A stretch of 29,127 bases of DNA. Source: Plantago elongata (taxonomy: Eukaryota; Streptophyta; Magnoliopsida; Lamiales; Plantaginaceae). The stretch spans positions 1 to 29,127 of the forward strand of contig JAYMSP010001758.1 in NCBI GenBank assembly GCA_036897095.1, written 5' to 3'. Position 1 is the first letter of the stretch, and each line of letters opens with the position of its first letter. The position numbers and the translations under genes are program-made. Positions 19,765-28,936 of the stretch are shown piece by piece. The notes beneath the pieces are model-generated. The model was not told the origin of the DNA and searched no databases. It worked only from the letters and a program-made list of their open reading frames with translations.

Positions 19765-20887
19765 AGGTGAGAATATGCTCTAGTAGGTGGCGGTTTGGAG
19801 TCTCCTTGCCGGAATTCCGGTCAACTTTTTTTTTTTTTTTGTATTTTTAAAAATTCTGAAAAATATGTAAGGGTTCTTTCTAAATTTATTTGGGTACATT
19901 TTGTTATGTTTAAAATATCAAAGGTGTGTAAATAATATACTCCAATGAAATATTTTAACATAATGCGACGTCGCACTACGTTATTATGCGACAGTACCAT
20001 GCTATATCGCATTAATAAAAAATGAGTGGACGAGATTCAATTTTAAGATCATTCAATTGCTTATATCGTAGTACTAACAATAGTACAATGTTACAGTACT
20101 ATTCTTAGCAATCACATTAAAATTTCTCAAAATAAAATGCCACAAAATAAATCCAGCAACTTATTTAGTGTTACAAACTCCCGTGAGTCACACTTGGAGC
20201 AAATAAGTATTATGAACACATTCAATTGAGATTTACTGAACTAAACTGGATTGAACTGAAGTAAAGTATAAATTATAATTAAGCCTAACTGAACTGAAGT
20301 AATTTTCAGTTCAAGAGAATTTATGGGAATACAACATAAATTGTACCTTCCATTCTCAAAATTAATCACCAAGTTTAATAAGATAACCAAAATCACACAT
20401 TAATGTGCATCCTGCCCCTGCCCCAACATGCATGCTCAAAGTAAAAAAAGAAAATAATTAACATCACTTATAGGAGTTACCACTAAAGTAAGTCACAATC
20501 AAAGGAATACTTTTCCTATTCCACAATAGCCAGCATAACCACAATTAAAGTAGATAATTAAACGTTATCAATTTGTCAACAAAGTTTTAGCCATTTAATA
20601 TAATTTGCCACAAATCAACATAGATTTGGATTAATCAATATAGGACCCGAGACAACAAAAAATGACTCTAATGAATTGATACACAAATACAAAACAACAC
20701 TAAATCATATATGTTTTTCTTAGGTAATCTGAAGTCCATAACTTCAATTCAGAATGAATTATACCATCAACTACCATTTATATAGATCACAACAGTGACA
20801 AATTCATAGTCGGATAGCAATTAATCAATCATTCGGTCTACCGGAGAAATAAATCAACATTATCAAGGACACAATTATAGTTAAGAG
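19765..20887. other. LARD interior, right part
   Basis: It starts with a T16 run (19825-19840). TGCGACGTCGCA near 19963 is a 12-bp palindrome. A dispersed repeat sits at 20222-20318. No coding signal. The final bases before 20888 would be the primer-site region of the LARD on the minus strand. Confidence 0.45.
20222..20318. repeat. Dispersed MITE-like repeat, copy 2
   Basis: Related to 6842-6983 in the same orientation; the shared blocks are listed there. Being inside the LARD, this copy either inserted into it or travels with it. Confidence 0.5.
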
Positions 20888-21814
20888 TGTTGGTCTCCGG
20901 TTGATTTTCCTTCGCATAACATGTCATAAAAAAATATTAGAATATGATTAGATTATTATACAAATTATAATTCAAAAGACCAATAAGAATGATAAATAAA
21001 CTATAGACACTTACTTTCTTATGTTAAGTGGAAAAACGAGAGTACAAGTACTAAAGAATTCTGAATTTAATCTTGGACGAGACAGTAGTGTGACCACTTC
21101 CCCTTAAGCATAATTTGCCTTCATTTCTATGCTTCAAGCCTACTTGAGCAATGTGCTCGCAAGGTACAACGCCTAATCACAACTAATTTTGGAAGCAACA
21201 AAATTAGTTCCTTCTAACCTTTCAAGTGTTAGAACTCTCTTGATGCTCAAGTGTATGCCTACTATGTAAATCTCTATAGTGAAACAAGGATGATGATGCC
21301 AAAGACGAGAGGGAGAGTATTCTTCTTGTTGTATCTTCAAAGTGGTAGAGAAACCACATTGTATAGCCAAGAAAGATAACCTCAAAGGTCACACATTAAT
21401 CATTGTACTAAAGCCACCATAAAACTCACTAGATGTGCTAGAACATGAGTTACAAAATTAACTCATTTTAATTCCGAAAATTAACTAATTAATTGGTAAA
21501 ATTGGAGTATTAATACGGGAGAAGTGTAAAGGACTTCTTCTAGAATATATATGCTCCCACCTTGTACCTCATTACTTCAAGCCAACTTTTATTCACACCT
21601 AGAATTGAATTTCGCTCGTGTATTACAATATCACGTAGCTTGCGCAACCCACTACGTGATCAACTATAAAATATGTCAAAACAAAGGATAGATGGCATAT
21701 AAAATTTGCTCAAAGGCATGTACTCTTGCCCTTCAACATTCAAGTTAAGTTGCACATTTTATGGCTTTAGCTTAGTACATATAAATGGTTTCTCAATAAA
21801 CCAATTCTCCAACA
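20888..21814 (-). repeat. LARD-like element, 5' LTR
   Basis: 927-bp copy of the LTR at 14614-15526. It shares blocks such as CGGTTGATTTTCCTTCGC, GTGAAACAAGGATGATGATG and AGAACTCTCTTGATGCTCAAG. Confidence 0.85.
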
Positions 21815-21819
21815 GGTAA
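21815..21819. repeat. Target-site duplication GGTAA, right copy
   Basis: GGTAA directly follows CCAACA, matching 14609-14613. It proves insertion by integrase rather than by recombination. Confidence 0.9.
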
Positions 21820-22400
21820 TATATTTAGCAGATAGGTAGACATGTTAAGAGTATGATGCCAAAAAGAAGATGGCAAAGAAGCATGAGTCAGAAAAGTACG
21901 AATGATATTATTGATGGAACGAATTTTTTTCTCAGCTTTCCCGTTTTGAGAAGAAGTATAAGGACAATATAAGCGGAAACTCATGTCATTAGACTCAAAA
22001 ACTGAGAAAATTGACTATTATCATATTCTTTCCCATTATCACACTGGATGTTTTTTATATTTCTTTCAAATTGAGTTAGAATATGTGTACGTAATTCTAG
22101 GAATTTGATAAACACATCAAATTTCCTGGCTATAGGAAAAGTCCATAAGAAATTTGAAAAATCATCAAGGAAGAGAATATAATATATAGCGATGTCCGAG
22201 TGAACTTAAAACATGAGAGGTCCAAAGATCACTATGAATAATATCAAAAGGTAGCAAATGTGTTAGACAACGAAGAGTTAGAAGGCAACCTAACATGTTT
22301 TCCTAGTATGCAAGAACGATAAATACTCGATTGAGTAGGCTTCTTGATAGCAATACTATGATCTAGTCTAAGAGCATCCAAAATAGCAGGTCATGGATGT
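21820..22400 (-). pseudogene. Copia integrase, N-terminal and core part
   Basis: Minus-strand translation near 21984-21800 contains YTSSQNGKAEKK and LPSSFWHHTLNMSTYLLN, the conserved Copia integrase blocks (normally PYTPQQNGVAERK and FW.EA...A.YL.NR). The rest of the core lies to the right in several frames. It would have joined element DNA to the host chromosome. Confidence 0.8.
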
Positions 22401-22401
22401 C

Positions 22402-22820
22402 CTAACCTAGCATGCCAAATTGGAGGAGAGAATGCAACAAATGCATATGGAGTAGACTCTGGGTACTAGATGGATGTGAGTGGATATAAATCACCTTACT
22501 ATAACATCTCATTATGGCTACCCCCATATGTAAATCCTTCACATAAAACCCAATATGATCAAACTCAATGGAAACAGAGTTATCAGAGGTAAACTTGCGT
22601 ACGAAAATAAGATTCTTAACTAAGTGGGGAGCATGCAAGACATTTCGTAAAGCTAAAGGAGGATTAGGGGAGATAAGCAACTATGACCCGACCTATGAAT
22701 AGGAATAGAATGACCGCTTCCAACAAAAATACCCGTATTTTGATTGCTCATAGGCAAACAAGGTGAAAGATTACCATTGGAGGAAGTCATATGGGAAGTT
22801 GCACCAGAATCCATATACCA
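22402..22820 (-). pseudogene. Copia protease and GAG-pre-integrase region
   Basis: WYMDSGATSHMTSS (near 22820) is the aspartic-protease active site with its DSGA triad. LRNVLHAPHLVKNLIFVRKF further left is the standard block ahead of the integrase zinc-binding region. The protease would have cut the Gag-Pol polyprotein in the particle. Confidence 0.85.
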
Positions 22821-23905
22821 AGTCGGTTCATGTTGCAAGGTCATGGTGGTGATATCAGCTTCCACATCTGTCGGAACATAGGAACATTGAGAAGCCATAG
22901 TCATCGAATAAACCCGAGGAGCAGGAGACGTACCCAAAACACCAGATTGTGAGCGATTTTGTGGAGCAGTAGGATGCCATGGAGTCCAATTTTGAGTAGG
23001 AACCGGACAAGGAGGTGTCAGCGTTGCGGGTACCCACTGCCAGTGCCCTTGAGGGGAAGGCGGTGGAGCATATTGGGGGGCGGGAGCATGTTGTTGTTGC
23101 GTGCTAGAGGAACGACCCGCCCCGCCACCGCGTTTTTGCAACGTCCATGATTTGATATTCCGTCCACATCCACGACCTTGGCCTTGACCGAAATTATAGT
23201 TTTTATGTTGCAAATTACCAGAAGAGACTAATAAAGCAGAACCTGAGTTATGTCTTACCATATTGGAGAGCTCATGTTCCTCAAGGCATAAGGAGATCGA
23301 GTTTGAGAGAATGAGGGCAAAGGATTGACATGTCAGATTTGAGTTCCAACTCCTTTGTATGCTTCCGTGAGACCTGAAACCAATTGAAGAACCAATCTGC
23401 TATTATCAACAGGGGCCCCAACATTCTTGAGTTGATCCGCAATATTCTCGAGACGCTGGCAATAGGCATATGCACTTGAAAAATCCTCCATACGGGTACT
23501 AGTGAATTCATGTTCTAGATCAATTGCTCGAGAGGTCTGGTGATCTTGGAATATATCCTTCAAGTGATTCCTTGCTTCCATAGCAATAGCATCGGGTTCG
23601 ATGATGGTATTCAACAAATTATTTGAAATAGTCAAATAAATCCATTGAAGTATAGTCATTGGATGACCAAATAGCCTTCTCCTCCTTAGTGGTGGGAGTA
23701 GGTGGTTCCTCGTCGACAGGAGGACGGATGATTTGTTGAAGAACATGGTTGGAGCGAGCATGAATCTTGTAAAGTTTGGCCCATGTGCCATATTGCAACC
23801 ATCTCAGGGATAATAGAAACATGTTGTCTGGATATGGGTGAGAGAAGGAGGAGCAGTTTGTTTTGCTGTGAGGGCGGTTTGGGTGGAGGAGTTGCCTTCA
23901 CTAAT
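22821..23905 (-). pseudogene. Copia Gag region
   Basis: Minus-strand pieces match the UBN2/retrotran-gag pattern: [16 protein letters not shown], AKDIWxxL-like stretches, [21 protein letters not shown], and [21 protein letters not shown] glycine/arginine-rich then proline/glutamine-rich linker (GQGQGRGCGRN, then QQQHAPAPQY) runs up to the protease. Gag forms the particle shell. Broken fossil. Confidence 0.8.
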
Positions 23906-24389
23906 ATTGGCGAAAACTGAAAATGGAACCGGAGAGATTGATCAAGGAGGATCGATACAAGCTGCTAGGACTCAAATTCGGAAATAAAAGAAATTTCTGA
24001 AAGCATGTATGAGGATTCGAACAGTGGGTTCGAATGTCGGAGATAGATTGTCAATAAAGAAATCCGAACAGATAGCGGAAAACTGGTGAATCGATGTTGC
24101 GGAGAGCTGGATCGATCAAGAAGGAGGATCGATCAGCTGGAATCTGACGTGACTGGAGGATTCAGATCGGATGGAGGCAACAACAATCTGGAAATGATCA
24201 AAATCACAGGAGGAAAACACACAAATTTGCAGGTTAACGATACTTAAGGAAGGAGGAAGAAGCAGCGATGAACAGTGGGTTCGAAGTTGATGATCGAAAA
24301 ACTGGCATTATCTATTTGTGTGGAGAGAAGACACGATATTGAGAGGTAGCGGAAGGATCATAGGAAGGATCGTACCTAATGTGATACCA
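23906..24389 (-). other. Copia untranslated leader and primer-binding site
   Basis: Between the 5' LTR and Gag. TGGTATCAC on the minus strand (24389-24381) is the primer site. The leader contains repeated GGAGGATCGATC and GAACAGTGGGTTCGAA words (near 24015 and 24260). Confidence 0.65.
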
Positions 24390-24570
24390 TGTAAGATAAT
24401 GAGAATTGAGTCGTGGCTCTCTTTATTGATTCACCTTGTATATATACACGAAATATTATATAGGTTACAATAGGATAAGGAAACTAATATATAGCTAAAC
24501 CATACTGACTCTATCCTAACTAGACTACTAATATGACAAATATTATATCTAATATTTACATATTCTATCA
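24390..24570 (-). repeat. Copia 5' LTR
   Basis: 181 bp. On the minus strand it begins TGATAGAATA and ends CTTACA, directly against the primer site. It contains a GTGTATATATACAAG promoter-like segment. Confidence 0.85.
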
Positions 24571-24880
24571 TTCTTTATGCAATTTTTGTTATCAATTGCG
24601 TCACGACGGGTCACCCCATTATATGATTACATGAATTCTAAAACAAAACGCTTAACCTCGGGGTCAGACCATTTCTACATCCAATGTTGGACTTCTTATG
24701 TGGTATTATTGTAGGGCGTCGCTCTGGGGACATGCTCTTGGGACTCGGCGGGTTAAAAGTGTACTAGGTCGTCTAGGCCAATTTGAAGGAGAGAGTTAAA
24801 GGTACATATCAATACTATATATTGTTTTATATGTATTATAAAAATATTATGATAGTGTATGTTTAAGTCTAAATTTCTTA
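24571..24880. other. Spacer, nothing recognised
   Basis: Mixed composition with a GC-richer patch at 24700-24780. No coding or repeat signal by eye. Confidence 0.4.
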
Positions 24881-24999
24881 CTTGTGTGGGTCCGTCATGA
24901 GTAACTTTGTCACCTCTTGTAAAAAACATTATGATCCAAAGCGGACAATATCATGCCAACGAACAAGACTTGTGTGGGTCCGTCATGAGTAACTTTGTC
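24881..24999 (+). repeat. 31-bp exact direct repeat
   Basis: A 31-bp sequence beginning CTTGTGTGGGTCCGTCATGA occurs at 24881-24911 and identically at 24969-24999, 88 bp apart. The second copy sits within the TRIM 5' LTR; the first is just outside it. This suggests a local duplication or a scrap of a second LTR. Confidence 0.85.
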
Positions 25000-25047
25000 G
25001 GTCCAATGGGTCGCGCCTCGACACATTAGTGACAGGGTCATTACAAA

Positions 25048-25060
25048 TGGTATTAGAGCA
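25048..25060 (+). other. TRIM primer-binding site
   Basis: TGGTATTAGAGCA, one base from the usual plant TGGTATCAGAGC site complementary to initiator tRNA-Met, two bases after the LTR end ATTACA. Confidence 0.8.
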
Positions 25061-25238
25061 TGACTATCCGAAATTGGAGGAACTACGTGCAATGTGGGCA
25101 AAGTGATACAGTATGGATGGTGTGAGCCACCTCTTGAGCCCATAGGGACCACCTCTAGAATCTTGCACGTATGGTTAGTCCCGGAAGAAACTGCATCGGC
25201 GAAGCTCTACGAAGACGTCGAGGATTTAAGGGGTAGAC

Positions 25239-25450
25239 TGTAATACCCAACATCCCACATTAGTTTAGAGGAAAAGGATTTTGGGTATATATATGAAGAT
25301 CACCTCTCACATATGGCATGAGGATTTTTGGGGTGATACCAATAGTAAATTCGTGCGGACTCAGGCCTTAAGCGGGCGGACAATATCATAACAACGATAC
25401 ATGTGTGGAACAATTATAAGTAATTTTACCGGTTCAATGGACTATGTCTC
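25239..25450 (+). repeat. TRIM 3' LTR, part left of the hAT insertion
   Basis: Begins TGTAATACCC after the purine tract. It contains the TTTTGGGTATATATATGAAG TATA region and the GCGGACAATATCAT block shared with the 5' LTR. Confidence 0.7.
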
Positions 25451-25463
25451 CAGGGCTGACCCT

Positions 25464-25496
25464 GGCCCTGTGCAGGGAGGCCTCCCGCACAGGGCC
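25464..25496. repeat. 33-base hairpin at hAT end
   Basis: GGCCCTGTGC (25464-25473) pairs with GCACAGGGCC (25487-25496). Inside, GGGAGG pairs with CCTCCC with no loop. Only one base (25474) is unpaired. A strong subterminal hairpin near the left end. Confidence 0.85.
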
Positions 25497-25587
25497 CTGA
25501 ATTTTTGGGGCCCCAATTTTTTTTATATTTTTTCTGAATATTGATCAATTATACTATTATGCTACGATAGCAAATAAAACATTTTAA

Positions 25588-25657
25588 GTTTGTCATCTAG
25601 CGGCGGTATATATTCCTTTGTTTAGAAAAGGTCATTGGTTCAAGTCCCATCACCCAC
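25588..25657 (+). other. Degenerate tRNA-like fold (not a working tRNA)
   Basis: CCTTT-GTTTAGA-AAAGG (25615-25631) has the exact 5-bp stem/7-base loop of an anticodon arm, with TTA in the anticodon position. Four bases later, ATTGG-TTCAAGT-CCCAT (25634-25650) is a T arm with one mismatch and a B-box-like GGTTCAAGTCC. CACCCAC follows where the acceptor strand belongs, pairing only partly with GTTTGTC upstream. The D-arm region (CTAGCGGCGG) is weak. It is likely a tRNA-derived relic within the hAT-like repeat. Confidence 0.5.
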
Positions 25658-25702
25658 AATTATTGCATACTTTTTGTTTTTCAACATTTTATTCTTTTCT
25701 TC

Positions 25703-25930
25703 AAACATTTTTATTTTCTTATTCTTCCTTTTGCTAACATTTTTTTCTTCTTAATTCTTTAAACATTTTTTTTTTCTTATTTTCTCTTTGGTGAACATTT
25801 TTTCTCTTTAATTCTTTCAACATTTTTATTTTATTATTTTTCCTTTTGTGAATATTTTTTTCTTCTTAATTCTTAAAACGTTTTTATTTTCTTATTCTCC
25901 GTTTCGTTTACATTTTTATTTTCTTGTTTT
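25703..25930 (+). repeat. 58-bp T-rich minisatellite
   Basis: Four copies start near 25703, 25761, 25818 and 25876, each with AACATTTTTATTTTCTTATT, then CYTTTTG, then AACATTTTTTTCTTCTTAATTCTT. A partial copy precedes them. The array lies inside the hAT-like element. Confidence 0.8.
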
Positions 25931-26265
25931 AGTCTACCTATAAACTCATATTCATTGGTTATCATTTTTTAGTTATATAAAATTTAGTGTTTATATTAAA
26001 TATAAAATATTAATGTTAACATCATTAAATGTTAATGTAAACTTTATTATCCAATATTTAGGTATTATCCATATATTTATCTTTAAAGTAACAATCAATT
26101 TAATAATAAAAACATTGTGTAAAATGTTAATGTCTTAATACATGGAGTATAATTTTTTCTATTTTACTTATCTTGACCATTTTTTAAGGACCCCAACTAA
26201 AATTTTGCACATGGACACCTAAATTTCTAGACTGGCCTATAGGTCTAGGTTTATTAGAATCATGA

Positions 26266-28628
26266 TAAAATGAATAAAGTGGTAATTTTTGTGAAAATGA
26301 AAATGTTATAAGAATGATGCTTTTTAAATATTCATTAGAGTTCGTCTGATGATGTATGATCTTTTGAAATTAGCACTAATTAGTACATTTTCCTTTCCTT
26401 TCACATATGACAAGATCAAGACATTAACCAAAATAGCCAGAAATTTTGAGACATCCATCACGTGAGTAGGAATTGAATTTAAAAAAATCGAAAATAGACA
26501 ATCAGCACGTACTTCAACTTTGCATTATTACCGAATCTGTAGTGTTTGTCGCAAGTGGACCAAATATGAAAAACGTGATGTGTTTTATATAATATTTGCC
26601 TATTTGTATAAAAAAAATTGCGAACCCTATATATGTGGACGGTGCAAGTTTAAGGACACAATAAAGCTAAATTAAAATGATGAATTAAATGAAGGCTCAG
26701 TGACAAGACCAGTCTCGTACCCACAGGTCGTACCGAAGAGATAAAATATGGTTCCCCTACATACACGCTGTCTGGAACAATAATTGAGTCTTTTTTAGTC
26801 CCACTTGTTTGGAATTTAACGGTTGCCTCGGAAAGTAACAATGCCCAAATATTTTCCGAGGTTTATGTATATTGCATCATCCCAAACGACACTATAGAGC
26901 TTGATTGAAGCTTGTGTGGATGATCTATTCTCAGGTTTTCGACTTATTTGATCAAAATTGATGTGGTGTAGAACATTCTTACGCTCCGAAGTGAGATAGA
27001 GTGTCCTTGTTAGATAGGGGCCTTAATTGGAAATTAAGAATGAGGAAAATGAGAGATTATTAGTATATCTTTATTTGGATACTCGGAGTCTTATCTTATA
27101 ACTCAACACTAAAGAGTTCACAAAATTCCTAATCCAAGGTCAAACACTCTTCTACTAAAGTAATTGGAAGTAAAATTCCTAATCCAAGGTCAAACACTCT
27201 TCTACTAAAGTAATTGGAAGTACTGAGTGTGTTACATTGTTGTATATGGACAATGTCTTCAATATTTAGATGATGAGCAATGTCCGGTGGTTAAGGGGAT
27301 ATTGGGATCATCAACCGCTACAACCCTAAAGCATAGAGGTGTGAATTAAGTATTTGAGAAGTTCCGGTCAACTATACACGCTCGGGCCCCTTTGTGTGAG
27401 GGAATTCAGGCGGAGAAGGAACAATAACTACGAATAAAGGGAAGGGAAAAAATATGTGGTGATCATATTGTTTATAATTGTGGTGAAGTCCAAATATTCA
27501 AGAAATATTCTACCGCTTGGGATGTTTACAAATTAAAAATGTCAGTGAAAGGGAAATGAAAATATACAATTCTAGAGAATCTTACTTCCGAATCATTTTT
27601 TGTTTTCTATTTTTATTTCGAAAATGATTAATGAATGTGTCTTTGAATCAATATGTTACATCACAACCCGACATCCCTAGCAATATTGAATACCATTTAA
27701 GATCTTCGAAATCATGAGAATCACATAATGTGTAGGGGTTATTTATTTTCAGATCGGTTTCATCCCGACCTGAATGCAGGTCACTGTTAGATGGTGATCA
27801 AGTACGATCTTGTAAAAACTATTATATTAATTATATTTTACAGTAAAATATATGTATTTACACTTATATCCCTATTAAAATCATTCCATTAAAATTTGGT
27901 TAGAGTTTCATGAATTGAATTCCCGCCCTTCAATCCTGCTTTTCTCTAATTCGACCCTTCTCTTCATGGACTTCACTTTGATCTTCTGGTTCATCGCCTT
28001 CAGTTCTAGTATTGATTGCACACCTCTCCTTTTGACCAGCAGTAACCGGCCATTCTCGAATCATTGGTTTATCCAATCAAACACCCTTCTCCTTTTTTTT
28101 AATCTGACCTTTTTATACTAGGAATTCTCCATGGTGTTACAGAAGAATTATTACCATGAAAGATGAAACCATCACGTAGCCTAAATGTAAGACATCACTG
28201 AAGATGGAAATCAACTAACCATCACACAAATCAATAACACAGCGTGGAGAAGGAGAAATAATAGAAACTATAAAATTGAGTCTCCTTCTCCACCAATTCA
28301 ATTTCAGCATGGGTGTGTCAAATTTTAAGATTTGACGTCTATGAAAAATTAGGGTTCTAACTTTCAAAAAGGAATTAGGGTTCTTAATCTGGAAATTAAT
28401 ACGGCTATGTGGGCGTGAGGATTCACCTTGTAAATATGTTTAGGGAATTAATTTGTTTGTTTAGGGATCAACATTGTTAATTTGATATGTCTGCATAATC
28501 TAATAAATTTAAATTATTTATAATAGAATTTTTTTAATTAAATTTATTCATTTTATAAGGGCTTTATAGTCAAATTATACTCTTTGAAAAATTTTAATTA
28601 TTAAAAAATTATTAGAGATAAATGTATA
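26266..28628. other. Spacer with few features
   Basis: No credible gene. Short frames at 26650-26841 (minus) and 27915-28121 (plus) have no recognisable domain. GACCTG-AATG-CAGGTC (27767-27782) is a small hairpin. AT-rich throughout, with pyrimidine-rich patches near 27925-28100. Confidence 0.5.
27122..27221. repeat. Perfect 50-bp tandem duplication
   Basis: 27122-27171 and 27172-27221 are identical and adjacent, starting AAAATTCCTAATCCAAGGTC. Zero differences suggests a recent event, such as replication slippage or break repair, or an assembly artefact. Confidence 0.9.
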
Positions 28629-28808
28629 TGTTAGTGGATGATTAAGGAGTTTAATGGTAGTGGAGTAGTGGAGTAGTGGGTGCCTCTCCATATGCTCCTA
28701 GTCCCTTGAACTTAAGTTACTCTTGTATAAATACCCCTTACTTATACTTACATTATACACTATGAAATAAACTATATATACTTCTCTACCTCTTTTTCTC
28801 TTAATATA
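28629..28808 (+). repeat. Copia 5' LTR of a second element
   Basis: Begins TGTTAGTGGATGATTAAGGA, has a TATA box at 28726-28733 (TATAAATA) and ends near TTAATATA just before TTATCAGCACG, the tRNA-Met primer-type sequence found in many plant Copia elements. Borders are approximate. Confidence 0.65.
28726..28733 (+). promoter_or_regulatory. TATA box in Copia LTR
   Basis: TATAAATA, about 80 bp before the LTR end, the usual place for the element's own promoter. Confidence 0.6.
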
Positions 28809-28936
28809 TTATCAGCACGATAGTTTTAAACCAACTCAAACCCAAAATTCTTCAACTGTCGTACGAACAAAACTACAAAAGCAGAAGAATTAAAATTGAA
28901 GCTCCCGACCGACGACACCAAAATTCAAAGACAATA

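Larger units (their letters stand above)
14614..21814 (-). mobile_element. LARD-like LTR element nested in the Copia element
   Basis: Two long direct repeats, 14614-15526 and 20888-21814, start TGTTGG and end CCAACA, flanked by GGTAA on both sides. The interior (5.36 kb) shows no Gag, protease, integrase or reverse-transcriptase motif on either strand, as in large retrotransposon derivatives that rely on enzymes from other elements. Orientation is taken from the purine tract ATGTGGGGGAT (minus strand, 15537-15527) beside the left LTR. The matching primer site on the right (minus strand, starting CTCTTAACTATAA) is not a tRNA-Met site. Over the first 134 aligned LTR bases I count 11 mismatches (about 8%), so insertion is old but younger than the host Copia. 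Confidence 0.85.
12155..24570 (-). mobile_element. Copia LTR retrotransposon, old, split by a nested element
   Basis: Short LTRs (about 180 bp) lie at 12155-12334 and 24390-24570; on the minus strand they begin TGATAGAATA. The primer site TGGTATCAC (minus, 24389-24381) directly follows the 5' LTR and matches initiator tRNA-Met usage. Domain order from right to left is Gag, protease, integrase, reverse transcriptase, RNase H, which is Copia order. Short LTRs and domain style fit the Ale/Retrofit group. A second LTR element occupies 14614-21814 within the integrase region. The copy is broken, with roughly ten or more lesions besides the insertion, and its LTRs differ at very roughly 18% by eye, so it is old. 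No clear target duplication was found at its outer ends. Confidence 0.9.
25451..26240. mobile_element. Non-autonomous hAT-like element
   Basis: Starts CAGGGCTGACCCTGGCCCTG, the form of a large plant hAT-like family (CAGGGCCGGCCCTG...GGGGCCCC). Its right side carries AAGGACCCCAACTAAAATTTT and ends at a decayed TAGACTGGCC-TA near 26240. Flanks TATGTCTC (25443-25450) and TAGGTCTA (about 26241-26248) agree at 6 of 8 positions, which fits an 8-bp hAT target duplication. No transposase. It holds a tRNA-like fold and a minisatellite. Confidence 0.65.
24937..26265 (+). mobile_element. TRIM-type small LTR retroelement, incomplete
   Basis: Plus orientation. A partial 5' LTR (about 24937-25045, containing AGCGGACAATATCATGCCAACG) is followed by the primer site TGGTATTAGAGCA (25048-25060, tRNA-Met type), a 180-bp non-coding interior, the purine tract AAGGGGTAGAC (25228-25238) and a 3' LTR starting TGTAATACCCAACATCCCAC at 25239. 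The 3' LTR repeats the GCGGACAATATCAT block (25377) and is interrupted by a hAT-like insertion at 25451. The right limit is approximate. TRIMs move with proteins from full-length elements. Confidence 0.75.

Noticed and set aside
19581-19850. 89-codon plus-strand frame as a protein
   Set aside because: Entirely within the CCATGG palindrome block; its repeated SFPW/WKLD phrases reflect the DNA repeat.
12150-24575. Target duplication of the outer Copia element
   Set aside because: Sequences beside 12155 and 24570 do not match, and the outer LTR end near 12155 is too diverged to place exactly.
25588-25657. Functional tRNA gene
   Set aside because: Acceptor stem pairs poorly, the D arm is weak, and it lies inside a repetitive element. 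Kept only as a tRNA-like relic.
26650-26841. 63-codon minus-strand frame
   Set aside because: No recognisable domain, no supporting gene context, and length is within chance.
27915-28121. 68-codon plus-strand frame
   Set aside because: Pyrimidine-rich DNA gives a Phe/Leu/Ser-rich translation by composition; no start context or domain.
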